Shown in pieces: positions 24,794-32,969 of a stretch of 64,000 nucleotides of DNA. The stretch covers positions 248,001 through 312,000 of the forward strand of contig NZ_CP059693.1 in assembly GCF_028657945.1 (NCBI RefSeq), given 5' to 3'. The first letter of the stretch is position 1. The number at the start of each line of letters is the position of its first letter. Under the pieces are notes generated by a model. That model was not told where the DNA came from. It saw only the letters and a list, made by a program, of their open reading frames with translations, and ran no database searches. This stretch comes from Thalassomonas haliotis. Its GTDB lineage: Bacteria > Pseudomonadota > Gammaproteobacteria > Enterobacterales > Alteromonadaceae. The position numbers were made by a program, and so were the translations under genes.

Positions 24794-25603
24794 TTAATAC
24801 TTACGCTTTTTACCGAAGATCAATTCCATATCATCCACTTCAAACGGCCCTTCTTCTTCTTTTTCATGGGCCTCTTTTTTGAATTTGTCGTAGAAGGTAT
24901 GGTTTTGCTCTTCTATCACCCCGGTAACCCCGACATTGAGGACATTAATGCTGTCTATGGCTTCGGTAATCAGCTTCATCACATCTTCATTTTCACAGGC
25001 AATGCCGCCGAGTATTTCAACGGCTTTATCGTTAAGGGTCTGGGCTTTGGCGTATTTTTTCTGCTCGACATAACGCATAGACTGGTGTTTATAAATTTCA
25101 GCCTTCAATCGTATGATAAGTATGTCCAGTTGATGGCTTTCCACTTCAAGTTGTTCGTCGCTTAATTTACCTTTGGCATGTTCAACCTTTAAGGTGATCA
25201 ACAGCAGCATGGCCTGCTTCAGGATGCGGCCGAGTTCGTTTAAGTCTGTGGGGATGGACAGCAGGGCATAATAATAAGGTTCTGCTTCTGTCAGGGCGCG
25301 GAAATTTTCGAGTTTTTTCCCCATGCTGGCAATTAACCCGTCGCGTTTTTTAGTGCCTTCCAAATCAGCCAGGGCCTTTAATGCGATTAAGGCCCGCTCT
25401 AAACAGACGATGGAGCTGACGGCGGTCAGGGGTAAAATTGCCTGGCCGTTTAACAGTCTTTGGGTTTTAATGACGATGGCTTTGAATTTCAGGATTTTAC
25501 GGTGGCGGCTGGCCATAGATCTCTGCCTGGCTGTGCGGAAAAAATCCAACAGCACACCTAATACAAAAATAACCAGCAATGTTACCGAAATAAAGACGTA
25601 CAT
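24794..25603 (-). CDS. Uncharacterised membrane-anchored helical protein, probable late flagellar gene
   Basis: Protein of 269 residues: one N-terminal membrane segment (about 3-20), a basic stretch, then a mostly helical cytoplasmic domain and an acidic Glu-rich tail (EAHEKEEEGPFEVDD). I do not recognise a family. A sigma-28-like element, TTTAAG-N15-GTCGCTGG, lies 53-81 bp upstream, sharing its boxes with the flagellin and flgM promoters, and the gene sits next to fliJ. This suggests a motility-related function, perhaps at the motor or in surface sensing, but no function is demonstrated. Confidence 0.75.
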   Translation of the reverse strand: MYVFISVTLLVIFVLGVLLDFFRTARQRSMASRHRKILKFKAIVIKTQRLLNGQAILPLTAVSSIVCLERALIALKALADLEGTKKRDGLIASMGKKLENFRALTEAEPYYYALLSIPTDLNELGRILKQAMLLLITLKVEHAKGKLSDEQLEVESHQLDILIIRLKAEIYKHQSMRYVEQKKYAKAQTLNDKAVEILGGIACENEDVMKLITEAIDSINVLNVGVTGVIEEQNHTFYDKFKKEAHEKEEEGPFEVDDMELIFGKKRKY

Positions 25604-25655
25604 TTAACTTCTACCACCTAAAAATGCATAAACTGCTCTGCGGCATAAAGCTATA

Positions 25656-25684
25656 CCAGCGACAGAAAAGCACTAAAACTTAAA
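25656..25684 (-). promoter_or_regulatory. Sigma-28-like promoter of the uncharacterised gene
   Basis: Minus strand: TTTAAG (25,684-25,679), 15-nt spacer, GTCGCTGG (25,663-25,656). The -35 box is identical and the -10 box matches 6 of 8 with those before flagellin and flgM, at identical spacing. Confidence 0.5.
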
Positions 25685-25941
25685 TTGATTTATTAAACAG
25701 TGAATTAAAACTGTTTATTAAAGGGGGCAGTTGTATTCTAACATAAAGGGGGTTTTGATCCATCATTTCTCGATCTCCCTGGCAGTGTAAAAGTTAACAA
25801 GTCTGTTAATTTTTAAGCACACTTCAACTGGCCTGAAACCAGATTAGCACGGTTTCAACGGCTTAGCTAACCCTTTAACATGAATGTTGGGTAAACTTGA
25901 TTTGTTACTTGTTTTTGCTGATTTTTTTAATTTTTTAGCGG
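25685..25941. other. Noncoding part of the gap between fliJ and the uncharacterised gene
   Basis: AT-rich, without a supportable gene. It includes a small inverted repeat, AAACAGT/ACTGTTT, at about 25,694-25,717. On the minus strand it is downstream of fliJ, so the fliJ operon probably ends here; no classical terminator was found. Confidence 0.4.
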
Positions 25942-26367
25942 TTATTTTTCTTGCTGATTTCTGGTTCTGAGAAATGCCATAGTGGCAATGTCATCGTTGC
26001 TAAAGTCTTCTTGCTGCTGCTTTTTTAGCTGCGCCTGTTGGGCCTGTTTATTGCTGATGATTTCCAGGCCTTTAAAATGGCAATATTGTTGTTTGATCAG
26101 CTGGTTTTGCCGTTGTAAATCGACTTGGGTCAGGGATACTTGCCGGGCCTGAAAATCAGCCACTTTGGCAATTTGTATTTGCATCCTGTGCTGGTTTTGC
26201 AGTCCCAGGGCATGGTTATGGCTGCTGACATCGGTTAAGGCCTGTTGGTATTGCACCAGTTGCTCCAGGTATTGTTCTTGCCCGTTGAGTTTATCGTTAA
26301 TCCGGGATCTTTGCTTGCTCAATTGTTCCAGCTTTTGTTGTTGCAAGTCTTTAAATTTGTTGAGCAT
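25942..26367 (-). CDS. fliJ: Flagellar export protein FliJ
   Basis: Protein of 141 residues, highly charged and Gln-rich, predicted as a two-stranded coiled coil throughout, as expected for FliJ. It lacks signal or membrane segments. FliJ links the FliI ATPase ring to FlhA in the export apparatus. The call rests on length, coiled-coil character and its position 32 bp after fliI at the end of the fliEFGHIJ operon; sequence conservation in this family is low. Confidence 0.8.
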   Translation of the reverse strand: MLNKFKDLQQQKLEQLSKQRSRINDKLNGQEQYLEQLVQYQQALTDVSSHNHALGLQNQHRMQIQIAKVADFQARQVSLTQVDLQRQNQLIKQQYCHFKGLEIISNKQAQQAQLKKQQQEDFSNDDIATMAFLRTRNQQEK

Positions 26368-26399
26368 GCTCTCCCCCTGAAAAAGCGTTTAGCCCGCCA

Positions 26400-27722
26400 T
26401 TAGTCTTTCATTAGTGCTGCCAGTTGTTGGCAGCTGGCCTCAAGATCACTTGGCTGGTTAAACCCCTGTTGTAAAAAGGCGCTGATGCGGGGAAATACCT
26501 GTACCGCCTGATCCATTTCCACATCCTTGCCCGGTTGATAACCCCCCATGGGAATAAGCTCCCTGATCTGCTGATAACGGCTGTAGAGTTTTTTCAATTT
26601 CATTGCCTGCTGCAAATGCTCAGGGCTGACAACCTGCGGCATAACCCGGCTGATGGAGGCGGAAATATCTATTGCCGGGTAGTGGCCCTGCTCGGCAAGT
26701 TCCCGGGTTAATACTATATGGCCGTCGAGTATTGCCCTGGCGGCATCGACTATGGGGTCTTGCTGGTTGTCGCCTTCCGCCAGTACGGTATAAATAGCGG
26801 TCATGCTGCCGACAGATAAACCGTTACCGGCGCGTTCTACCAGCTGGGTTAACAAGCTAAATACCGAAGGGGGATAACCTTTGGTGGCCGGCGGCTCCCC
26901 CGTGGCCAGGCCGATTTCTCTTTGTGCCTGGGCGTAGCGGGTTAATGAGTCCATTAACAATAAAACATGCCGGCCCTGATCCCGGTAATATTCTGCCAGG
27001 CGGTGGCACACCTGGGCGGCGCGCAGCCGCATTAACGGCGTGGCATCTGCCGGGGCGGCAATGACAATAGCGCGGGCCAGCCCCTGTTCGCCCAAACTGT
27101 GTTCGATAAACTCCCTGACTTCCCGGCCGCGCTCGCCGATAAGGCCGACAATCACGATATCCGCCCGGGTATACTGAGTCATCATGCCCAGTAGTACGCT
27201 TTTTCCCACCCCGGAACCGGCGAATAAGCCCAGGCGCTGGCCTTTGCCCGGGGTGAGCACGGCATTGATGGCGCGGATGCCGACATCTATGCTTTCGGTG
27301 ATCGGGGTGCGGCTCAGCGGATTATTCGGCGGAGAAAACAGTGGGATTTGTTCGCCTGAAATTGCCGGTTTGCCGTCTAATGGCTGCAATAAGCCGTCGA
27401 GCACCCGGCCGAGCAGCTGCTTGCCTGCGGTAATTTTTTCTACCCCTGCCTGCGGCGTAACCCGGGCGCCGGAGAATAAACCGGCGGCGTTTTGCAGCGG
27501 CATTAAGTAAGTAATTTCCCGGTTAAAGCCGATAACTTCTGCCGCCAGAGGCTGGTCCTGGGCGGTTTCCACCAGGCAGCGTTGTCCCATGATCAAACGG
27601 CAGCCGGTGACTTCCAGCGTTAAACCGTTGAGCCGTACCAGGCGGCCATAAACCTTGGCCACCGGGCCCGAGTCCAGGGTATCCAGGGCATTTTTCAGTT
27701 TATCTTCGAGGGTATCCTGCAC
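26400..27722 (-). CDS. fliI: Flagellar export ATPase FliI
   Basis: FliI of 440 residues, a hexameric ATPase in the cytoplasm that assists substrate entry to the export gate. Walker A is GLFAGSGVGKSVL (near residue 168), followed by GLIGERGREVREF. Walker B is HVLLLMDSLTRYAQAQREIG, then LATGEPPATKGYPPSVF, the F1-like FliI signature. Length is typical. It follows fliH by 21 bp. Confidence 0.97.
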   Translation of the reverse strand: MQDTLEDKLKNALDTLDSGPVAKVYGRLVRLNGLTLEVTGCRLIMGQRCLVETAQDQPLAAEVIGFNREITYLMPLQNAAGLFSGARVTPQAGVEKITAGKQLLGRVLDGLLQPLDGKPAISGEQIPLFSPPNNPLSRTPITESIDVGIRAINAVLTPGKGQRLGLFAGSGVGKSVLLGMMTQYTRADIVIVGLIGERGREVREFIEHSLGEQGLARAIVIAAPADATPLMRLRAAQVCHRLAEYYRDQGRHVLLLMDSLTRYAQAQREIGLATGEPPATKGYPPSVFSLLTQLVERAGNGLSVGSMTAIYTVLAEGDNQQDPIVDAARAILDGHIVLTRELAEQGHYPAIDISASISRVMPQVVSPEHLQQAMKLKKLYSRYQQIRELIPMGGYQPGKDVEMDQAVQVFPRISAFLQQGFNQPSDLEASCQQLAALMKD

Positions 27723-27743
27723 TCGTTGCTCTCCGGGGAGTTA

Positions 27744-28424
27744 TCAGGCGATTGATTTGTTGACGTTTTCCATGCATTCGGCAAAACGTTCTTCGGTATT
27801 GACGGCTATTTCCATTTGCGCCGAGCGTATCAGGCAATCGCCGATATCCAACTGTTCGTCGGCTTCGAGCGGCCAGCCGTTTAATTCTGTCAGTCCCAGG
27901 GCGCTGAGCCTTTGCAGATCTTCGCTGTTGAGAAAAATTCGGATTTTGTCGACATCATCCGACAAAGATGCCATGGCTTCTTCTGCCAGAGTCAAAATTT
28001 GTTTCGGGTTTAAGGTCAGCTCTGCCCGGATCACGCTGCGGGCTACCTGGGTCACCAAATTGCCTATCAGGGCTTGTTGTGCCTGGAGTTTATGGTGGGA
28101 AAGCTGTTCTACTTTGTCCTGTATCGTCGCCAGCAAGCCGGTGGCGGAGTGAAAAATTGCCTGGCCCTTTTTCTGGCCTTCCGCCAGCCCCGAGGCCAAA
28201 CCTTGCTGGTGGCCTTCTTTTTTCCCTTGCTCTATTCCCTGGGGGAAGCCCTGCTGGTGACCTTCCTGGTGGCCAAGTTCCAGACCTTGCTGGAATCCCT
28301 GCTCAAAACTGGGTTGTTCATCATCCCCCAAGCTTGCCGGCTCTTCGCTTTCACTGCGAAACGGCGGAAATTTATGGGGCCGGTAGCTGCTGCCGGCGGA
28401 TTTCAGAATTTTGCTGGTATTCAT
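27744..28424 (-). CDS. fliH: Export ATPase regulator FliH
   Basis: FliH of 226 residues, which binds FliI and tethers it to the C-ring. The segment at about 40-90 is a run of GxxxG-type repeats (GFQQGLELGHQEGHQQGF, then PQGIEQGKKEGHQQGLASGL), a known hallmark of FliH helices. The C-terminal domain (ALIGNLVTQVARSVIRAELT) matches the family. The start overlaps the fliG stop. Confidence 0.93.
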   Translation of the reverse strand: MNTSKILKSAGSSYRPHKFPPFRSESEEPASLGDDEQPSFEQGFQQGLELGHQEGHQQGFPQGIEQGKKEGHQQGLASGLAEGQKKGQAIFHSATGLLATIQDKVEQLSHHKLQAQQALIGNLVTQVARSVIRAELTLNPKQILTLAEEAMASLSDDVDKIRIFLNSEDLQRLSALGLTELNGWPLEADEQLDIGDCLIRSAQMEIAVNTEERFAECMENVNKSIA

Positions 28425-29437
28425 TAGCGCACGACCTGTTCTTCAAACAGTTGCAGTTGTAATTCGCCTGCTTCATATAAGCGGCGGGCAATGGCCATGA
28501 TTTCGGTTCTTGCCTGTTCTATTTTGCTTAACGGCGTTGGCCCCAGGCGCTGTATTTCATCTTCCAGGCCCTGGGCCATACGTTTGGGCAGGGCATCGAA
28601 TATCTGGGTTTTAATGGCAAAGTCGACCCCTTTTAAGGCGATGGCCAGCGTGCCTTCCGGCAGTTCGGCAATCAGATCTTGTATCACTTCCAGCGGCTGG
28701 CGCGACAGGATCATAAAGTCAAACATGTTGTCTTTAATGGCGTCGGCGGTATCAGAATTATGCAGCTTGACCAGCTCCATGATATTGGCCTTATCGCCGG
28801 TATAGCGGTTGAGGATATCCGCCGCCTGCCGGGTACCGTTGACCCGGGCGCCGGATTGTTCGGCGACAAAGTCGATGCAGCGGTCTAAGGTGATACGCAG
28901 GTCTTTGATCACATGCTCGCTGATTTCCTGCAGGTTGGCCACCCGGTACAGCAATTCGTCATGGTTTTCCTGCGGCAGGTGGTTGAGCACGGCATTGGCG
29001 GTATCCGGCGGTAAAAATGCCAGCATCACTGCCTGCATTTGCGGATGTTCGTGGCGGAAAAAACGCGCCAGTACATCTACCGGCAGCCATTGCAGGCGCT
29101 GGATATCATTGGAAATGGTATCGCCGTAAATGGAGTCGAGCATGCCGCGGGCAAGTTTATTGCCCAGCGCCATATCCAGGGATTTTTCCAGGTATTCGCG
29201 TGAAGCGCCGCTGATGCCGCTTTGCTTGGTATATTGTTCAAAAAAGTGCTGCAGGATATTTTGTGCTTCCAGGGTGGAAACATTTCCCAGGCGCGCCATG
29301 GCATTGGAAACGCTTTGTACTTCGCTTCTTTCCATGCGCTGTAAAATCTTGGCGGCAGATTCTTCTCCCATGCTCAGCAGCAAAATAGCCGCCTTCTCAC
29401 AGTCGTTAAACATCATTTTTGTCTGTGCTTCACTCAT
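28424..29437 (-). CDS. fliG: Flagellar motor switch protein FliG
   Basis: FliG of 337 residues, the C-ring torque protein contacting the stator. The N-terminal part has EKAAILLLSMGEESAAKILQ, the middle EHPQMQAVMLAFLPPDTANA (the conserved EHPQ motif), and the C-terminal domain has the charged helix DFAIKTQIFDALPKRMAQGL. Length is normal. The start overlaps the fliF end by 8 bp, implying coupling. Confidence 0.96.
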   Translation of the reverse strand: MSEAQTKMMFNDCEKAAILLLSMGEESAAKILQRMERSEVQSVSNAMARLGNVSTLEAQNILQHFFEQYTKQSGISGASREYLEKSLDMALGNKLARGMLDSIYGDTISNDIQRLQWLPVDVLARFFRHEHPQMQAVMLAFLPPDTANAVLNHLPQENHDELLYRVANLQEISEHVIKDLRITLDRCIDFVAEQSGARVNGTRQAADILNRYTGDKANIMELVKLHNSDTADAIKDNMFDFMILSRQPLEVIQDLIAELPEGTLAIALKGVDFAIKTQIFDALPKRMAQGLEDEIQRLGPTPLSKIEQARTEIMAIARRLYEAGELQLQLFEEQVVR

Positions 29438-31202
29438 GTAAACCTCGATCGCCAGTATTAACCCAATTCTTCAGCACTTCAGCTACCCGTACGGTTTCTT
29501 TATCCGCCAGTAATTGCAGGTGGGCCAGCTGGACGCTGAATTCGCTGCCCGGCGCCGGTAATTCCGGTACTTTCACTTGTGCCTTGGCCTCGACAGTGCC
29601 GTCCATATTGGTGTCGTCCATCAAGGCAACACCATTTTCCTCTTGTTGCTCATCGGTTTGCTCTGGATAGTGCTGGGAGTCTTGCTGGCTGGCTTTACGT
29701 TGTTCGTAAACATCGCCGCTTCTCTCGGCTGGTACCGATTGCAGTTGGATCAGGTGACGCACCAGAGGACGAACTCCCATAAAGATCAGCGCCAGACCTA
29801 ATATTGCGCCCACCAGGTAGCGTAAATATTCCTGCCATACGCTTTGCTGCCACCACTGTACTTCCGGTGCCGTGACTATTTGGGGCTCAACAACAAAATT
29901 AAAACCGCTGATATTGAATTGGTCGCCGCGCTGCTTGTTGATGCCAATGGCTTTTTCCACGCTGGTGGCGATTTGTGCCAGTTCGGTTTCGCTCCAGCCA
30001 TTTTCGCCGCCGGCAACCTTGTTATTTAAAATCACCGACACGCTTAATTGTTCGATGCGCCCCTGTTGATGTTTCTTATGTATTACCGAGCGGCCGACCT
30101 GGTATTCTTTTGAGGACTCGTTGCGCTGGCTGATTTTGTTGTTGTCTTGTTTGTTTTCGCTGTTGCCTTCTTGCGTTTCGCTGTCGGCATCCGGTTTTAT
30201 CGGCGGCTGGTTGGTTAATGAGCCGGGGACGCCAAAGGCGAGCATGTCTTTAGTGGTTTGTTCGCGGATATTTTCCTTACTGACCACAGTATCCGGGTTC
30301 ACGGTTTCCACGGTTTCTTCGATTTCACTGAAGTCCAAATCTGCGGTTACCTGGATCCTGAAATTATCGGCCCCCACTAAAGGGTAAATGATATCGCTGG
30401 CTCTTTGCTGGATCCTGGCTTCCAGCGCCTGTTTGTAGTCTACCTGCTGCATCGCTACCCGGCCGCTGCTTTGGGCGTCCCCCAGCCCTAAACTCAATAA
30501 CCGGCCCGACTGATCCACCACGGAAACCCCTTCAGGTTTCATGCCGGGTAAACTGTTGGCGACTAAATTCACTATGGCTTCCACCTGGCCCTGTTCCAAA
30601 TGGCGTCCTGCCTGGAGATCCAGCATAACAGAGGCGGTGGGTTTTTCTTCGTTGCGGCCGATAAATAAGGTGCGTTTTGGCAGGGCTAAATGTACCCGGG
30701 CGCTGCGGATGGCGTCCATGGTAATAATGGAGCGTGCCAGCTCCCCTTCCAGAGCGTGGCGGTAACGCATCGACTCCATAAACTGGCTGATGCCTAAACC
30801 GGTTTTACCGTCCAGGCCGTCCATGCCGCTGGGCAAATTCATTTTTACGCCGCGGGCCGCCAGGCCCATACGAATTTGCGCCAGGTGCTGCTCAGGTACC
30901 AGGATTTGTCCCGAGTTTTGATCTAAGCGGTACAGGGTTTCTTCCTGCTCTAATAATTCCAGGATGCTGGCCTGGTCATAAAGTTCCTGCTTGCCATATA
31001 AAGGTACATAGTTTTCATTGGCGGTCCAGAGAATGATCACTATGGTGGCGGCGATAACACCGGCGAGCAGGGCGATTTGCAAAACCGCGCGGTTGTCGCC
31101 GGACAGGGTGCGCCAGTGGCTAAAGAAAGATTTTGCCTTATCCAGGGCCTGATTTTTCTGGGGTTCTTGCCCCGGTGCTACTTGTTGAGATACCAGCTCC
31201 AC
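29430..31202 (-). CDS. fliF: Flagellar MS-ring protein FliF
   Basis: FliF of 590 residues, forming the inner-membrane MS ring. Transmembrane segments lie near residues 42-60 and 455-475. The periplasmic ring-building motifs are present (EQHLAQIRMGLAARGVKMNL; HLALPKRTLFIGRNEEKPTA; IVNLVANSLPGMKPEGVSVV). The C-terminal helix that binds FliG (LAHLQLLADKETVRVAEVLK, then NWVN) is intact. A Gln/Asn/Ser-rich linker occupies about 320-365. Confidence 0.96.
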   Translation of the reverse strand: MELVSQQVAPGQEPQKNQALDKAKSFFSHWRTLSGDNRAVLQIALLAGVIAATIVIILWTANENYVPLYGKQELYDQASILELLEQEETLYRLDQNSGQILVPEQHLAQIRMGLAARGVKMNLPSGMDGLDGKTGLGISQFMESMRYRHALEGELARSIITMDAIRSARVHLALPKRTLFIGRNEEKPTASVMLDLQAGRHLEQGQVEAIVNLVANSLPGMKPEGVSVVDQSGRLLSLGLGDAQSSGRVAMQQVDYKQALEARIQQRASDIIYPLVGADNFRIQVTADLDFSEIEETVETVNPDTVVSKENIREQTTKDMLAFGVPGSLTNQPPIKPDADSETQEGNSENKQDNNKISQRNESSKEYQVGRSVIHKKHQQGRIEQLSVSVILNNKVAGGENGWSETELAQIATSVEKAIGINKQRGDQFNISGFNFVVEPQIVTAPEVQWWQQSVWQEYLRYLVGAILGLALIFMGVRPLVRHLIQLQSVPAERSGDVYEQRKASQQDSQHYPEQTDEQQEENGVALMDDTNMDGTVEAKAQVKVPELPAPGSEFSVQLAHLQLLADKETVRVAEVLKNWVNTGDRGLHE

Positions 31203-31219
31203 AGTCTACTCCCGGCTAT

Positions 31220-31549
31220 TTATAAAGGCATACGCATAATGTCGTCTAAACCCGACATCAGCTTGTTTCTGACCTGCATCAATACAGAAAAACTCAATCC
31301 GGCTTTCTGGCTCATCACCATAGCGCCGACCAAGTCGTCGCTGCGGCCGCTATCCACCGCCGTCATCAGCTTGCCTGCTTCCAGCTGCTGCTGGTTGATA
31401 TCCTGGACCATAGTTTTCATGGTTTGCCCGAAGGAGACCGAGTTGACGGAATTGTCTGACGATAATGCTACTTCTTTACTGGCCCTGACCTGCATCAGTT
31501 CCATTTTATTGAGTAAGTCCAGCGAGTGTAAGTTGTTCTCTACTTTCAT
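31220..31549 (-). CDS. fliE: MS ring-rod junction protein FliE
   Basis: FliE of 109 residues, joining the MS ring to the rod. It shows VNSVSFGQTMKTMVQDINQQ, then AMVMSQKAGLSFSVLMQVRN, then KLMSGLDDIMRMPL, the diagnostic FliE C-terminus. Its first codons and the preceding leader are duplicated upstream together with the end of lafK. It lies 17 bp before fliF. Confidence 0.94.
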   Translation of the reverse strand: MKVENNLHSLDLLNKMELMQVRASKEVALSSDNSVNSVSFGQTMKTMVQDINQQQLEAGKLMTAVDSGRSDDLVGAMVMSQKAGLSFSVLMQVRNKLMSGLDDIMRMPL

Positions 31550-31680
31550 GTGATTCCCCTTAAACCTCTATGCCTTGTTCCCGCATTATCAGTGCCATTT
31601 TGTTGAGTGAGTCGAGCGAGTGTAAGTTGTTCTCTGCTTTCATGTGATTTCCCTTAAACTTCTATGCCTTGTTCCCGCAT
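31493..31680. repeat. 94-bp tandem duplication spanning the lafK-fliE junction
   Basis: Two adjacent copies (about 31,493-31,586 and 31,587-31,680) differ at 7 of 94 positions. Each contains the last codons of lafK, the 10-nt leader and the first codons of fliE. The junction copy nearer fliE (31,493-31,586) includes the functional fliE start; the other includes the functional lafK stop. Confidence 0.92.
31560..31643 (-). CDS. 27-residue chimeric ORF: FliE head joined to LafK tail
   Basis: Created by the 94-bp tandem duplication. It begins MKAENNLHSLDSLNKM, against FliE's MKVENNLHSLDLLNKM, and ends MREQGIEV, identical to the last eight residues of LafK. It lies between the lafK stop and the fliE start with a GGGAA ribosome-site-like leader copied from fliE. 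It could be translated but is most simply a by-product of the duplication. Confidence 0.5.
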   Translation of the reverse strand: MKAENNLHSLDSLNKMALIMREQGIEV

Positions 31681-32967
31681 TGCCGCCATCTTGTAGCGCA
31701 ATGCCCTTGGCGTGACACCTAATGCTGCTGCTGTTTTTGTTTTGTGGCCGCTAAATTGTTTTAGCGTCTCTAGTACATATTGATATTCGGCATGTTTTTT
31801 ACTCGACTCCAACCCCTGGGCGCTGTGCTCTGTCTGTGGAGCCGTTTGGGGGGCACTGGCGGTCGGCAACATCAGGTCGGCCACCTGAAGCTCCATGCCC
31901 CGGGCCATGATCAGTGCCCTTTGGATAACATTTTCCAGCTCCCTGACATTGCCGGGCCAGTGATGGCTTTGCAGTGCCAGTTTGGCGCTTTTACAAATGG
32001 AATAACCGGGAGAAGGTGCGTATTTGCCGATAAAGTATTCTGTTAATGGGATAATGTCGTCCCGGCGCTCCCTGAGGGCAGGCCAGCTCAGGGGTAAAAC
32101 ATCGAGACGGTAATAAAGATCTTCGCGAAATAATCCCTGCGCTACTTGTTGCGACAGGTTTTTATTGGTGGCGGCAATAATGCGGATATCGAGTTTCACT
32201 TTTTGGTTGCTGCCCAGGCGCTCGACTTCCCTTTCTTGCAATACCCGCAGCAGTTTCGCCTGTAATGGCAGCGGCATCTCGGAGATTTCATCCAGCATCA
32301 AAGTACCGCCGTTGGCCAGTTCGAATTTACCCGCCTGGCTCGATACTGCGCCGGTATAAGCCCCTTTACTGTGGCCGAATAACATGGATTCGATCATGGT
32401 TTCCGGAATGGCGGCGCAGTTAAAGGCAATAAAAGGGCCGGATGAGCGTGGAGAGTTATCGTGAAGATATTGCGCCAACCGCTCCTTACCGGTGCCGGAT
32501 TCGCCGCTGATCAAGACGGTGGCATCGGTTTGCGCCGCCCGCAGTGCCAGTTGAATCACCTGGCGGCTGGCGGCAGAGCTGACCACGAGATCCGCCACCG
32601 GGTTATGTAAACTGATGGCCTGATCTATGGCGGAGACCAGTTGCTGATCGGTAAAAGGTTTCAGCAAATAATCGGATGCGCCGACACCGATAGCATCGGC
32701 GGCGAGCTGGCATTGCTGGCTTTCCACCATCACCAGGATCACGGTACTTTTATGGACTCGGGAAAAGGCCCGGACAAAATCTGTGAGTTGCATATCCGGC
32801 AGAAAAGCCGAGACCAGCACCACAGCCGGAGAAACTTCCGATGCCGTGGTAAAAGCCGATGACGCACTTTGACATCGGTGAATATCATATTGCTGTTTGG
32901 CCAGGTATTCACTGTCAACACATGTCGTTGAAGGTGTCTCAACGATTAACAAGCTGTTATTTGCCAT
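31654..32967 (-). CDS. lafK: Sigma-54-dependent lateral flagellar activator LafK
   Basis: Regulator of 437 residues related to FleQ/FlrA/LafK. A receiver-like N-terminal domain (1-120) lacks the phosphorylatable Asp: the usual LxDxxLPD is LVSAFLPD, with Ser53 at the site. The AAA+ domain has Walker A GESGTGKE (155-162), a variant loop GAYTGA (202-207) instead of GAFTGA, and Walker B GTLMLDEISEM. The C-terminal Fis-type HTH is HKTKTAAALGVTPRALRYKM. It starts 2 bp after motY and precedes fliE, the standard lateral gene order. Confidence 0.92.
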   Translation of the reverse strand: MANNSLLIVETPSTTCVDSEYLAKQQYDIHRCQSASSAFTTASEVSPAVVLVSAFLPDMQLTDFVRAFSRVHKSTVILVMVESQQCQLAADAIGVGASDYLLKPFTDQQLVSAIDQAISLHNPVADLVVSSAASRQVIQLALRAAQTDATVLISGESGTGKERLAQYLHDNSPRSSGPFIAFNCAAIPETMIESMLFGHSKGAYTGAVSSQAGKFELANGGTLMLDEISEMPLPLQAKLLRVLQEREVERLGSNQKVKLDIRIIAATNKNLSQQVAQGLFREDLYYRLDVLPLSWPALRERRDDIIPLTEYFIGKYAPSPGYSICKSAKLALQSHHWPGNVRELENVIQRALIMARGMELQVADLMLPTASAPQTAPQTEHSAQGLESSKKHAEYQYVLETLKQFSGHKTKTAAALGVTPRALRYKMAAMREQGIEV

Positions 32968-32969
32968 GC

